Below are positions 29,377-38,072 of a stretch of 42,315 nt of DNA, piece after piece. The DNA is from Saprospiraceae bacterium (GTDB lineage: Bacteria > Bacteroidota > Bacteroidia > Chitinophagales > Saprospiraceae): assembly GCA_020630555.1 (NCBI GenBank), contig JAHDBE010000004.1, positions 1 through 42,315 of the forward strand. The letters run 5' to 3'. A program made the translations under genes and the position numbers. The notes beneath the pieces are model-generated. The model was given only the letters and a program-made list of their open reading frames with translations, ran no database searches and had not been told where the DNA came from. Every line of letters begins with the position of its first letter. The first letter of the stretch is position 1.

Positions 29377-30193
29377 TCTGACTTAGCTCTAATTGTGATT
29401 GTTCTTCTTTGAAGTTATTTTTTATGACATAAACTGTATGTGCTGTATAGAGGTTACCGATAAGTTCGACTTCAATCTCATAATTATCAGACCCTGAAGG
29501 TATTTTAAAGGATTTAATTTTACCAATCTCTATACCTTTTGGAAACATAGTAGAAAATCCGCTCGTGACGATTTTGTCTTCAGTGCTGATATCAACGTGC
29601 TTTGGAATGGCTTCTAAATGCATAATTCGTGGATCAAAACCCCTCCACACAAGATTTCCAAAGTAGTTTTTATTTTCTACCATAGCACTGATTCTAGTTT
29701 GAGAGTTCAATAAACTCAGGACTTGCGCAAATCGACTGCTGACATTTTTAACGATGCCTACAAGGCCATCGTCGGTTATGACGCCTAAGCCCGGAATGAT
29801 ACCATGGTCGGTACCTTGGCATAGAGTTAAATGGTTGTTTCTAAGTCTTGTGGAGTTAGAACAAATCGTTGCAGGCACGATTTCATAGTGTATTAATGAA
29901 CTATCTTCTTTAACGGCTTCATTGATAATAGCTAACTCAGGGATATTTAAAATTCTTTGGAGGAGTTTGGCATTTTCAACACGAAGACTATCATTGACTC
30001 TTCTTAGCTCAAGATAATTCTGAACATTATTAACACGGTTATTGATTTCACCGCTTATTAAACTAGAAGAATGTAAATAAATATCCCTCTGCTTTGTATT
30101 ACGATTTACGATTAGGTTGAAACAAAAAACCTCGAGTAATACAAACAATAGGATTGAACCATATCGTGCAAAAAACAAAAGAAGATTTTGCAT
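29366..30193 (-). CDS. mreC: Rod shape-determining protein MreC
   Basis: Periplasmic scaffold of the elongasome, 275 residues. It has one N-terminal membrane helix (about 8-27), then a short coiled-coil stretch (about 50-85, NNRVNNVQNYLELRRVNDSL). The beta-rich domain carries CQGTDHGIIPGLGVITDDGLVGIV and the VTSGFSTMFPKGIEIGKI motif. It is 15 bases downstream of mreB. Confidence 0.95.
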   Translation of the reverse strand: MQNLLLFFARYGSILLFVLLEVFCFNLIVNRNTKQRDIYLHSSSLISGEINNRVNNVQNYLELRRVNDSLRVENAKLLQRILNIPELAIINEAVKEDSSLIHYEIVPATICSNSTRLRNNHLTLCQGTDHGIIPGLGVITDDGLVGIVKNVSSRFAQVLSLLNSQTRISAMVENKNYFGNLVWRGFDPRIMHLEAIPKHVDISTEDKIVTSGFSTMFPKGIEIGKIKSFKIPSGSDNYEIEVELIGNLYTAHTVYVIKNNFKEEQSQLELSQNEQ

Positions 30194-30208
30194 GAGTTAT
30201 GGTTTAGA

Positions 30209-31240
30209 TTAGATGCTTTTCCGATCTATTAAGAAAGAGTAAACATCTGTATTTTTTAATGCAAGCCCAGTACCACGGACAACGGCGCGTAACGGATCGT
30301 CAGCGACCTGTACTTTGAGCTTAGTTTTTTCTGATAGACGATCTGCCAGACCCCGTAATAAGGCACCTCCACCAGTTAAATACAGACCTACTTTATAAAT
30401 ATCAGAAGCTAGTTCTGGAGGAGTATCTTCTAATGCCTTTAAAATAGCCTCTTCAATTTTTGCGATGGATTTATCAAGGGCTTCCGCACATTCTGTATGT
30501 GATACTAGAACTTGTTTTGGAATACCAGTCAATAAGTCCCTACCATTTACGGCATATTTCTCTGGAGGATTCGGTAATTCCGCCGTAGCGGCGCCCACAT
30601 TTATTTTAATTTGCTCAGCTGTGCGCTCCCCAATAAGGAGGTTGTGCTTTCGCTTCATGAAATCGATAATGTCTGCTGTAAATTCATCTCCAGCCACTCT
30701 TATAGATTGGTCAGTGACAATTCCTGACAGGGCAATGACGGCGATTTCTGTAGTACCACCCCCTATATCAATAATCATATTTCCTACTGGAGCCTGAACA
30801 TCGATCCCGATACCTAAAGCTGCCGCCATAGGCTCATGGATTAAATAAGTTTCTTTAGAATCTACGTGGTCAGCAGAGTCAAATACCGCCCTTTTTTCAA
30901 CTTCCGTAATTCCTGATGGAATACAGATGACCATTTTTAAGTGAGTGAAAAATCGTCTTTTTTCACCGAGCATTTGAATCAATCCTTGAATTAAGCTTTC
31001 TGCAGCTTGAAAATCAGCAATAACACCATCTTTTAGAGGTCTAATAGTACGGATATTTTCATGGGTCTTTTCGTGCATGTTCATTGCGTTAGTGCCTACC
31101 GCAATGACTTCGTTTGTTAAACGATTAATAGCGACAATGGATGGTTCATCGATAACCACCTTTCCGTCTTGTATGATCAAGGTATTTGCCGTGCCTAAAT
31201 CGACGGCTAATTCTTGTGTAAAAAAGCTGAATAATTTCAT
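30209..31240 (-). CDS. mreB: Rod shape-determining protein MreB (actin homolog)
   Basis: Cytoplasmic actin-like filament protein of 343 residues that guides wall synthesis. Phosphate-binding motifs are visible: AVDLGTANTLI (phosphate 1), DIGGGTTEIAVIAL (phosphate 2) and LTGGGALLRGL (adenosine). The PRGITEVEKRAV-like segment appears here as PSGITEVEKRAV. It opens the mreBCD-mrdA operon; the 111-base spacer upstream probably holds its promoter. Confidence 0.97.
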   Translation of the reverse strand: MKLFSFFTQELAVDLGTANTLIIQDGKVVIDEPSIVAINRLTNEVIAVGTNAMNMHEKTHENIRTIRPLKDGVIADFQAAESLIQGLIQMLGEKRRFFTHLKMVICIPSGITEVEKRAVFDSADHVDSKETYLIHEPMAAALGIGIDVQAPVGNMIIDIGGGTTEIAVIALSGIVTDQSIRVAGDEFTADIIDFMKRKHNLLIGERTAEQIKINVGAATAELPNPPEKYAVNGRDLLTGIPKQVLVSHTECAEALDKSIAKIEEAILKALEDTPPELASDIYKVGLYLTGGGALLRGLADRLSEKTKLKVQVADDPLRAVVRGTGLALKNTDVYSFLIDRKSI

Positions 31241-31351
31241 CTAGATAATAGCTGCAAAAATCGGTCCTAAAAAGAACACTAAAAATAAGTAATAAAAGAA
31301 TTTATATTGACGAAAGTCTAGGGAAGATAAGCCCTATAGAAACTCTTTTTT
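31241..31351. other. mreB upstream spacer
   Basis: AT-rich 111-base spacer between the M16 homolog and mreB. On the minus strand a TATTTTTA (one mismatch to TAnnTTTG) is the best -7 candidate, but no clear -33 element goes with it. A short imperfect stem (TCTAGGG/CCCTA) lies at 31317-31340. No coding potential seen. Confidence 0.4.
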
Positions 31352-32623
31352 TTAAGATTTATTGCCAACGAGTGACACATTCAACTCTTGAAAATCAAAA
31401 TGCCTCTCCGCAACCCTTTGTATGGCTTCTGCATCGATGTTAATTATTCGATCAACAGTCTCTTCAAAACCTTCTTTTCCGCAGTCATCAGCCATAAAGG
31501 ATTTAATCAGATTTGCCGACTTGAATGGACCATCTTTAAGGTTCATAAGGTTGCCCAATAGATAATTTCGAACCATGGATAATTCGCGATTACTCACGAG
31601 TTCGTTTTGCAATCGATCCATCTCAACTTTAATAGATTTGAGCGTTTCATTAACATGCACATTGTCTACTTCTGTTGAAATGGAAAAAAATCCGGCATAT
31701 AAAAAATGCTCAACGGTCGAATAAACACCATAGGTGTAGCCTTTATTTTCACGGATAGACTGCATCAAACGCGATCCGAAATATCCTCCAAGAATGGTGT
31801 TATATATAAAACTATCTATAAAGTCGGGATGATCTCGTGTAAATAGTGTTTTCCCTAGTCTAATCGCAGACTGAAAAGGATTTTTACCAATTTCAGTAGT
31901 ACAACCCTTCATTGAATTTACTTCCGAAATTGTGTAAGTTGATGACTCAGTCCGTTTTAAGGCACTGCAACTTTCAATTTGAGTTATAACCTCCTGGTTA
32001 ATATCTCCGCTTACAAATATTTTAAGGGTACTCGCACTGTAGTTTGTGAGATGATGTCTTTTAATGTTCTCTGTATTGATAGATCGTATGGACTCAGCTA
32101 TTGTATTATACCCATAGGGGTGATCAGATCCGAATAAATCTTCAGTCAATAAACGATAAGCGACCACTTCATTTTTAGACAGCTCATATTCTAAGTTATC
32201 TATGAGTTGATTTTTCTTAGTCTCCAGTTCTTTATTATCGAAAATGGGATTAGAGATAATATCCAATATGGTAGGAAGTACTTTGGGTAAATGTTTGTTT
32301 AAAACGTAGGTGGTAAAACCACAAAAATCCATTCCTGCTACAGCACGCAATGTTGCTCCATAATAATCTAAGTGATCAGCAATATCCTTTGCGGAAAGGG
32401 TCAGAGTCCCTTCCCTCATTAAGGTGTGACAAATTTTAGAGACCGATTTTTTTAATTCCGATGTGCGCCCGCTTTTAAAAAGAAAATCAATCTTTAAAGC
32501 TTGGTTTGTTTTTCCAGGGATCAAATAGACAGGAATACCATTGTCTAATTCTATGAGTTCATATTCCGGGAATATTACCCGAGATAAGTTCTTAATTATT
32601 GGTCCCGTTTCTCTATTAACCAA
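31352..32623 (-). CDS. M16 peptidase homolog without zinc motif (non-catalytic subunit)
   Basis: A 423-residue protein with the two-lobe M16 fold pattern. The expected HxxEH zinc site, just before the conserved G-T, reads KICHTLMREGT, so the ligands are not in place. The C-terminal lobe keeps the substrate-binding R/Y region GGYFGSRLMQSIRENKGYTYGVYS. This is the pattern of the inactive partner in two-gene M16 pairs, but no catalytic M16 gene is in the window. There is no signal peptide, so it is likely cytosolic. The start appears to be TTG at 32623, since no in-frame ATG precedes the upstream stop. Confidence 0.83.
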   Translation of the reverse strand: MVNRETGPIIKNLSRVIFPEYELIELDNGIPVYLIPGKTNQALKIDFLFKSGRTSELKKSVSKICHTLMREGTLTLSAKDIADHLDYYGATLRAVAGMDFCGFTTYVLNKHLPKVLPTILDIISNPIFDNKELETKKNQLIDNLEYELSKNEVVAYRLLTEDLFGSDHPYGYNTIAESIRSINTENIKRHHLTNYSASTLKIFVSGDINQEVITQIESCSALKRTESSTYTISEVNSMKGCTTEIGKNPFQSAIRLGKTLFTRDHPDFIDSFIYNTILGGYFGSRLMQSIRENKGYTYGVYSTVEHFLYAGFFSISTEVDNVHVNETLKSIKVEMDRLQNELVSNRELSMVRNYLLGNLMNLKDGPFKSANLIKSFMADDCGKEGFEETVDRIINIDAEAIQRVAERHFDFQELNVSLVGNKS

Positions 32624-32642
32624 GTGCGTAAAATTTAATCGC

Positions 32643-32650
32643 CAAAAATA
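32643..32650 (-). promoter_or_regulatory. Candidate -7 box for the M16 homolog
   Basis: TATTTTTG on the minus strand matches TAnnTTTG and sits 19 bases before the TTG start at 32623. No clear -33 TTG is found. It faces the divergent dnaN promoter. Confidence 0.4.
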
Positions 32651-32684
32651 TCAATATCCTTAAATAAGACCCGAGATATTAAGC

Positions 32685-32712
32685 TTGAATTAGGCTTAAT
32701 GGCTTATTTTTG
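32685..32712 (+). promoter_or_regulatory. dnaN promoter, Bacteroidota type
   Basis: TTG at 32685-32687 and TATTTTTG at 32705-32712 are 17 bases apart, which fits the Bacteroidota -33/-7 consensus (TTG and TAnnTTTG). It lies 50 bases before the dnaN ATG and is divergent from the M16 promoter. Confidence 0.55.
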
Positions 32713-32762
32713 TGAGGTTCGCTAACGGCCCTATGGGTTTTGTTTTTTAAAACTGAACATTT

Positions 32763-33878
32763 ATGAAATTCGAAGTATCCTCCTCTTTATTACTCAAGAA
32801 GCTACAAATTGCAAGTGGGGCCATAAACCCAAATCCAGTATTACCTATTCTTGAGGATTTTTTATTTGAATTAAATGGTAATGAACTTACAATTGTCTCT
32901 ACAAATTTAGAGACATCAATAATTACTAGTGTCGATGTTATGGCTAATGAAGGAGGAAAGATTGCGGTACCTGCAAAAATCCTTTTGGATACTTTAAAAG
33001 CCCTTCCAGAACAACCTATTACCTTTTCGGCAGAATCAGATAAAAATGCGATCAAGGTTAAATCGGCCTATGGAGAATATAAATTAGCAGGAGATAGTGC
33101 CGAAGATTTTCCAGAAATACCAGCATTAGAAAATGCCGAAGCCATAAAGCTTCCATCCAATGCGATAAATAGTGCCATCAATAGAGTTTTGTTTGCAACG
33201 AGTTCAGATGAATTAAGACTGGCAATGACTGGTGTCTATGTACAAGTTGATTTTAACAAAGTAATTTTCGTAGCAACGGATGCTCACAAATTGGTGAAGT
33301 ATACTTATGGAAATGTAAAAAGCGAATCAACATCTAGTTTTATTATCCCCAAAAAAGGGTTTACCCTTTTAAAATCTGCCCTTAGTGGAGATCAGGAGGT
33401 AGAAATGGCTTACAATAAAACCAATGTGTTTTTCTCCTTTGGTGAGACACAAGTTGTATGTCGCCTAGTGGATGCTAAGTATCCAGATTACAATGCAGTC
33501 ATTCCCGTTGATAATCCCAACCTTTTAACCGTGGGGAGAACAGATTTTCAAAACTCTCTTAAGCGGATTGCCATTTATGCAAACAAGACGACCAATCAAG
33601 TCATCTTAAACATTAGTGATGGGAGTTTAACTATTTCTGCTCAAGATCTAGACTTCTCTAATGAAGCCACAGAACAATTGACTTGTAATTATGATGGCGA
33701 ATCAATGACGATCGGATTTAACGCCAAATTCTTAATAGAAATGCTAGGTGTTCTCGATTCTGATGACGTAAAATTCGAACTTTCTACACCCAATAGAGCA
33801 GGAATTTTATTGCCTTCAGAGAAAGAAGAATTTGAGGACTTACTCATGTTAGTCATGCCTGTCATGATGAGTAATTAA
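32763..33878 (+). CDS. dnaN: DNA polymerase III beta subunit (sliding clamp)
   Basis: Ring-shaped clamp that tethers the replicase, 371 residues, the family length. The N-terminus MKFEVSSSLLLKKLQIASGAI, the region DEL-RLAMTGVYVQ, GFNAKFLIEML and the C-terminal LMLVMPVMM tail are typical. dnaA is not adjacent, so this is not an obvious origin region. It is followed one base later by nadD. Confidence 0.97.
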   Translation: MKFEVSSSLLLKKLQIASGAINPNPVLPILEDFLFELNGNELTIVSTNLETSIITSVDVMANEGGKIAVPAKILLDTLKALPEQPITFSAESDKNAIKVKSAYGEYKLAGDSAEDFPEIPALENAEAIKLPSNAINSAINRVLFATSSDELRLAMTGVYVQVDFNKVIFVATDAHKLVKYTYGNVKSESTSSFIIPKKGFTLLKSALSGDQEVEMAYNKTNVFFSFGETQVVCRLVDAKYPDYNAVIPVDNPNLLTVGRTDFQNSLKRIAIYANKTTNQVILNISDGSLTISAQDLDFSNEATEQLTCNYDGESMTIGFNAKFLIEMLGVLDSDDVKFELSTPNRAGILLPSEKEEFEDLLMLVMPVMMSN

Positions 33879-33879
33879 A

Positions 33880-34455
33880 ATGAAAGTCGGACTCTTTTTT
33901 GGCTCCTTTAATCCAGTGCATACGGGGCATATGATCATTGCTAATTATTTAGCTCAAAATTCAGATTTAGACCAAGTTTGGATGGTGGTTTCTCCCCATA
34001 ATCCACTTAAGGAAAAGAAATCACTGGCAGAAGATTATGATCGACTTCACTTATTGAATTTGGCTATTGGTGAGAATAAATTGATTAAAGCATCTAACAT
34101 CGAGTTTTATCTTCCCAAACCCTCTTACACCATTGATACATTGACATACCTCAAGGAAAAATACCCTGAATTTGAGTTTGTATTGATTATGGGAGGGGAT
34201 AATATCGCGAGTCTTCATAAGTGGAAAAATTATGAAGCGCTCTTAAAACACCAGATTTATGTTTACAAAAGACCCAATTATGAGGAAGGGTCACTTATAG
34301 AACACCCAAACGTTTGTTTACTCGATGCCCCTTTATTAGACATTTCTGCAAGCTACATACGACAATGTATCCGAGAGAAGAAGTCAATCCGCTATCTTGT
34401 GCCCGACAAAGTCTTTGAATACCTTGAGGAGACTCCCATTTACAGTAAGCTATAA
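33880..34455 (+). CDS. nadD: Nicotinate-nucleotide adenylyltransferase
   Basis: Adenylates nicotinate mononucleotide in NAD synthesis, 191 residues. The nucleotidyltransferase motif GLFFGSFNPVHTGHMIIA at about residues 4-21 contains the H-x-G-H, and ISASYIRQCIREKKSIRYLVP is the C-terminal ISxxxIR motif. It probably shares the dnaN transcript, since the spacing is one base. Confidence 0.96.
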   Translation: MKVGLFFGSFNPVHTGHMIIANYLAQNSDLDQVWMVVSPHNPLKEKKSLAEDYDRLHLLNLAIGENKLIKASNIEFYLPKPSYTIDTLTYLKEKYPEFEFVLIMGGDNIASLHKWKNYEALLKHQIYVYKRPNYEEGSLIEHPNVCLLDAPLLDISASYIRQCIREKKSIRYLVPDKVFEYLEETPIYSKL

Positions 34456-34514
34456 AAGTGATAATTACAATAAATTAGAGTTTAGACGTTTTAATTGAGT
34501 GCAAATCCTAAACG

Positions 34515-36809
34515 ATGAGGTATATATTTTTCATTTTCATTTCCCTTATCAGCTTTGAGCTTTTTTCTCAAAGCAATTTGGCTTTGAATGAATGGAAATC
34601 CTACTTGCCTTACCAAAACGTTAGGAAAGTGGTTGAGACTGACGATCGTGTGCTATTTGCCACAGAGTGGTCCATCCTTGTACACAATCCTTCAGATAAC
34701 AGTTTTGATTTTTTATCCAAAGTAGATGGTCTTAGTGATATTGGAATCGCGCAAATAACTTATGATCGATTTAATGATCAACTCATCATCGCGTACCAAA
34801 ATAGCAACTTGGATGTCGTAACTGAGCAAGACATAATTAATAAATCGGACATTCGAGATAATGGAAGTTTGACAGGAGATCGCTCGATAAATCATCTGCA
34901 TGTGGCTAACGAGAATTTTCTGTATTTATCCACAGCATTTGGGATTTTAGAACAAAACCTCAAAAATTTAGAGTTCGGCCCCACCATTTTTACAAATAGC
35001 ATCGTGTATCAAATGGCTTCCAATGAAAGTATTTTATATGCGGCAACTGAGGATGGTTTATACTATGTGGATACAGAGACTTCCGTCAACATTGGAGATT
35101 TCAGCACCTGGTCCATGTACAGCGAAGAAAGTGGATTGCCTCTAGTATATGAAAGTCAGTTTGTGGCTTTCGCCAATGAAACCTTGTATTGCATTGTGGA
35201 CGGGATTTTAAAAAGGCTTGTTCAGGATCAATTTGTAGATGTGTTTCAGATTCCTGATGGTTATGTAGCTAGATATTTGAAAGAATCAGGAGGGCTACTT
35301 TCACTAGGGATATTCGATGAAGAATTCAGTAGTGAAGCTTTATTTTTTGACGAAAGTCACCAACTAATTAAAGAGTTTACTAATTGCAATAACCGCATAA
35401 CAGATGTACATATTGCTAGAGATGGACGTATATGGCTTGCTGACGAATGGGATGGAATTAGATATGCAGAAAACCTCAATTCAGAAGGATGTCAAAGAAT
35501 ATTTTTGGATACTCCTAATTCGCATACTGTTTCAGAAATCGCTCTAGACGGTAATGATATATATATCGCTACCGGGGGTGTATCAGATTCTTATACCTCA
35601 CTTAATTCAAGAGATGGTTTTTATGTATACAGAGATAATGAATGGACCATTTATAACGAAAATTCATATTCACCTATAGTTGAAAATAATCTTCTGAATT
35701 TTTATCGCGTACTAAAGCATCCAAGTGAAAACAAAATAGTTCTTGGCACCTATTACGGAGGCATTATGATCGTCGATTTGGAAACGAATGAATTTGAAGT
35801 TTTCAATAAAGATAATTCAGCACTTCAAGGGACAGTCGGTAATGAAAATAGGACACGGATTGGTGGGATGGTTTACGATGATGAGGGTAATTTATGGGTG
35901 TCTAATTTCGGAGCGCCAGAACCTTTGGTTGTATTTTTAAATGGAGGAGGTTCACTCTCTTTTGATGTGGCAGGATCAAATAATTTAGCACAGATTGACA
36001 TCGACCCCTCTGGTTTAATTTGGGCCGTGGTCGCAGGTAATCCTGGAAGTTTATTGATTTATGATTTTGGAGGAACTCCCCAAGATCCTTCGGATGATGA
36101 TGATCGCCCAGTGAATTTAGGAGTCATCATTAATTCGGTCGAAGTGGATAATGACGGGGATGTTTGGGTAGGGACAGTAGAAGGCCCTTTTATTTTTGAA
36201 TGTGGTCCCTCGGCCGTGGAAAATTCATGTGAACCTACTCAAAGAAAGGTCCTCCAAGACAGCATTCCTGCCATTTTGCTTCAAACCGAAAATATTCGCT
36301 CTATAGAAACGGATGGCGCAAATCGAAAATGGTTTGGAACTAGAAATGGCGTTTTTGTGCAATCTCCAGACGGAGAAGAACAGATTGCATTTTTTGATGA
36401 GGACAATAGCCCGTTATTTGATAACAGTGTAAATACCTTGCGTTTTAATCCAGAAACAGGTGAAATGTTTTTAGGAACCGATAAAGGGATTCAATCTATA
36501 AGAACGGAAACAACCGGAGGAAATGCCCGTCATTCTCAAAATATTTATGCATTTCCGAATCCCGTACGACCTGATTACAATGGTCCAATAGCCATCAAGG
36601 GACTGGCAAACGATGCCGAAGTAAAGATTACAGACATAAACGGCAAGCTCATTTATGAAACGACCGCATTAGGAGGTCAGGCAGTGTGGGATGGTAGAGA
36701 TTATAACGGGAGAAGAGCAGCCTCAGGGGTTTACTTGGTATTTTCTAGCAGCACCGAAACCTTTGATATGCCTGATAGCTATGTGACTAAAATTCTAATG
36801 GTAAATTAA
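34515..36809 (+). CDS. porZ: T9SS attachment-complex protein PorZ
   Basis: Secreted beta-propeller protein of 764 residues. The signal peptide (1-19) is followed by LALNEWKSYLPYQNVRKVVE and ATEWSILVHNPSDNSFDFLSKVDGLSD, the typical PorZ start. Repeated propeller blades (two-component-regulator-like, e.g. DGRIWLADEWDGI, EGNLWVSNFGAP, ANRKWFGTRNGVFV) follow. A C-terminal sorting-type domain (about 680-764, AFPNPVRPDYNGP, LIYETTALGGQ, ASGVYLV) ends the protein. In P. gingivalis PorZ binds A-LPS and works with the PorU sortase at the surface. No other core T9SS gene is in the window. The stop overlaps the convergent bshA stop as TTAA. Confidence 0.88.
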   Translation: MRYIFFIFISLISFELFSQSNLALNEWKSYLPYQNVRKVVETDDRVLFATEWSILVHNPSDNSFDFLSKVDGLSDIGIAQITYDRFNDQLIIAYQNSNLDVVTEQDIINKSDIRDNGSLTGDRSINHLHVANENFLYLSTAFGILEQNLKNLEFGPTIFTNSIVYQMASNESILYAATEDGLYYVDTETSVNIGDFSTWSMYSEESGLPLVYESQFVAFANETLYCIVDGILKRLVQDQFVDVFQIPDGYVARYLKESGGLLSLGIFDEEFSSEALFFDESHQLIKEFTNCNNRITDVHIARDGRIWLADEWDGIRYAENLNSEGCQRIFLDTPNSHTVSEIALDGNDIYIATGGVSDSYTSLNSRDGFYVYRDNEWTIYNENSYSPIVENNLLNFYRVLKHPSENKIVLGTYYGGIMIVDLETNEFEVFNKDNSALQGTVGNENRTRIGGMVYDDEGNLWVSNFGAPEPLVVFLNGGGSLSFDVAGSNNLAQIDIDPSGLIWAVVAGNPGSLLIYDFGGTPQDPSDDDDRPVNLGVIINSVEVDNDGDVWVGTVEGPFIFECGPSAVENSCEPTQRKVLQDSIPAILLQTENIRSIETDGANRKWFGTRNGVFVQSPDGEEQIAFFDEDNSPLFDNSVNTLRFNPETGEMFLGTDKGIQSIRTETTGGNARHSQNIYAFPNPVRPDYNGPIAIKGLANDAEVKITDINGKLIYETTALGGQAVWDGRDYNGRRAASGVYLVFSSSTETFDMPDSYVTKILMVN

Positions 36810-37945
36810 ACGCCAATTTTTACACGATCAATGGTTTCTATATAGTAGTCTTCATAAACAGGAACTATCTCTTCGATCTTAAATTTTTTGGCTTCCGCCA
36901 ATGCAGATGCTTTAAACGCATGAAGAGTATTTTCATTCTCTAACAAACTCAATGTATTTCTTGCCATATCTTCTACATCACCAACTTCCGAAAGAAAACC
37001 AGTAACTCCATGAATATTTACCTCTGGTAAACCACCCACATTAGATGAAATTATTGGCACTTCACATGCCATGGCTTCTAAAGCAGCTAGACCAAAACTC
37101 TCATCAGCCGAGGGAATTATAAAAACATCACTTATGGCTAATAATTCTTCAACAGCATTTTGCTTACCTAGAAATCGAATTTGATCACATAGTCCTTTTG
37201 ATCGACACAACTCTTCCATCCTTTGTCTTTCTGGACCATCCCCAATGAGAAGAAGTAAAGAAGGTGTTTTTTGAACCACACGACCAAACACCTCAATGAC
37301 ATCTTGGACTCTTTTTACTTTTCTAAAGTTTGAGGTATGAACAAGTACTTTTTCACCATTTGGTGCAAGCATCTTCTTAAAATGATCTTTATCCACTTTT
37401 TTGAATCGATCAAAATCAATAAAATTATAAATGACTTCAATGTCAGTGGTAATATTAAAAGTGTTAAGTGTTTTTTGTTTCAGATAATTAGAAACCGCTG
37501 TGACCCCATCCGAACTATTAATGCTAAATTCTACAACTGGAGCAAAAGATTTATCATTACCCACTAAAGTGATATCCGTACCATGTAAGGTTGTAACCAC
37601 AGGAATGCGGATTCCAAAAGAAGACAAAATACTCTTGGCCATAAAAGCAACAGCCGCATGCGGAATGGCATAATGCACATGTAATAGGTCCAACTTTTCG
37701 TATCGGACCACATCTGCTATTTTTGAAGCCAAAGCCGTTTCGTAAGGATCATACTCAAAAAGAGGATATGACATAGAGTTCACCTCGTGATAAAAAATGT
37801 TTTGGTAAAAGCCTTCAAGACGCACAGGTCTTTTATAGGTAATGAAATGTACATTATGGCCCTTTTTGGCTAAGGAAATACCTAATTCTGTAGCAATTAC
37901 ACCACTTCCACCAAAAGTCGGATAACACACGATACCTATGTTCAT
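36806..37945 (-). CDS. bshA: N-acetyl-alpha-D-glucosaminyl L-malate synthase
   Basis: GT4 glycosyltransferase that starts bacillithiol synthesis by joining GlcNAc to L-malate, 379 residues. The N-terminus IGIVCYPTFGGSGVIATELG, the HVHYAIPHA segment, TTLHGTDITLVG and the E-x7-E motif in SADESFGLAALEAMACEVP are characteristic. Bacillithiol is a known thiol of Bacteroidota. bshB and bshC are not in the window. The gene is convergent with porZ and divergent from the MerR gene. Confidence 0.94.
   Translation of the reverse strand: MNIGIVCYPTFGGSGVIATELGISLAKKGHNVHFITYKRPVRLEGFYQNIFYHEVNSMSYPLFEYDPYETALASKIADVVRYEKLDLLHVHYAIPHAAVAFMAKSILSSFGIRIPVVTTLHGTDITLVGNDKSFAPVVEFSINSSDGVTAVSNYLKQKTLNTFNITTDIEVIYNFIDFDRFKKVDKDHFKKMLAPNGEKVLVHTSNFRKVKRVQDVIEVFGRVVQKTPSLLLLIGDGPERQRMEELCRSKGLCDQIRFLGKQNAVEELLAISDVFIIPSADESFGLAALEAMACEVPIISSNVGGLPEVNIHGVTGFLSEVGDVEDMARNTLSLLENENTLHAFKASALAEAKKFKIEEIVPVYEDYYIETIDRVKIGV
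36888..36901. repeat. Dispersed palindrome TTGGC-N4-GCCAA
   Basis: Arms TTGGC and GCCAA with centre TTCC, inside bshA (codons Leu-Ala-Glu-Ala-Lys). Shorter TGGC-N4-GCCA relatives occur at 19046-19057, 35164-35175 and 41943-41954. Confidence 0.6.
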
Positions 37946-37961
37946 AAAAACACTTTATTTA

Positions 37962-37969
37962 CAAATTTA
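37962..37969 (-). promoter_or_regulatory. Candidate -7 box for bshA
   Basis: TAAATTTG on the minus strand matches TAnnTTTG and lies 17 bases before the bshA ATG. The nearest TTG is 27 bases upstream of it, longer than usual, so confidence is limited. No equally good box was found for the divergent MerR gene. Confidence 0.35.
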
Positions 37970-38072
37970 AGGATATTCGTTTTTCAGAATTGTCTGCAAT
38001 TTAATTAATGCAAAACCTTTCGGGTTAAAACTTGTTCTGATTAACAGGCGATTACTGAAATGGTTTTTATAG

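Noticed and set aside
31317-31353. Stem followed by a T-run resembling an intrinsic terminator
   Set aside because: The T-run follows the stem only on the plus strand, and no plus-strand gene lies upstream; the stem is imperfect.
32643-32763. Replication origin beside dnaN
   Set aside because: There is no dnaA and no cluster of DnaA boxes (TTATNCACA) in the 139-base spacer.
32747-33055. Minus-strand reading frame antisense to dnaN
   Set aside because: A shadow of the strongly conserved dnaN coding sequence; no domain features.
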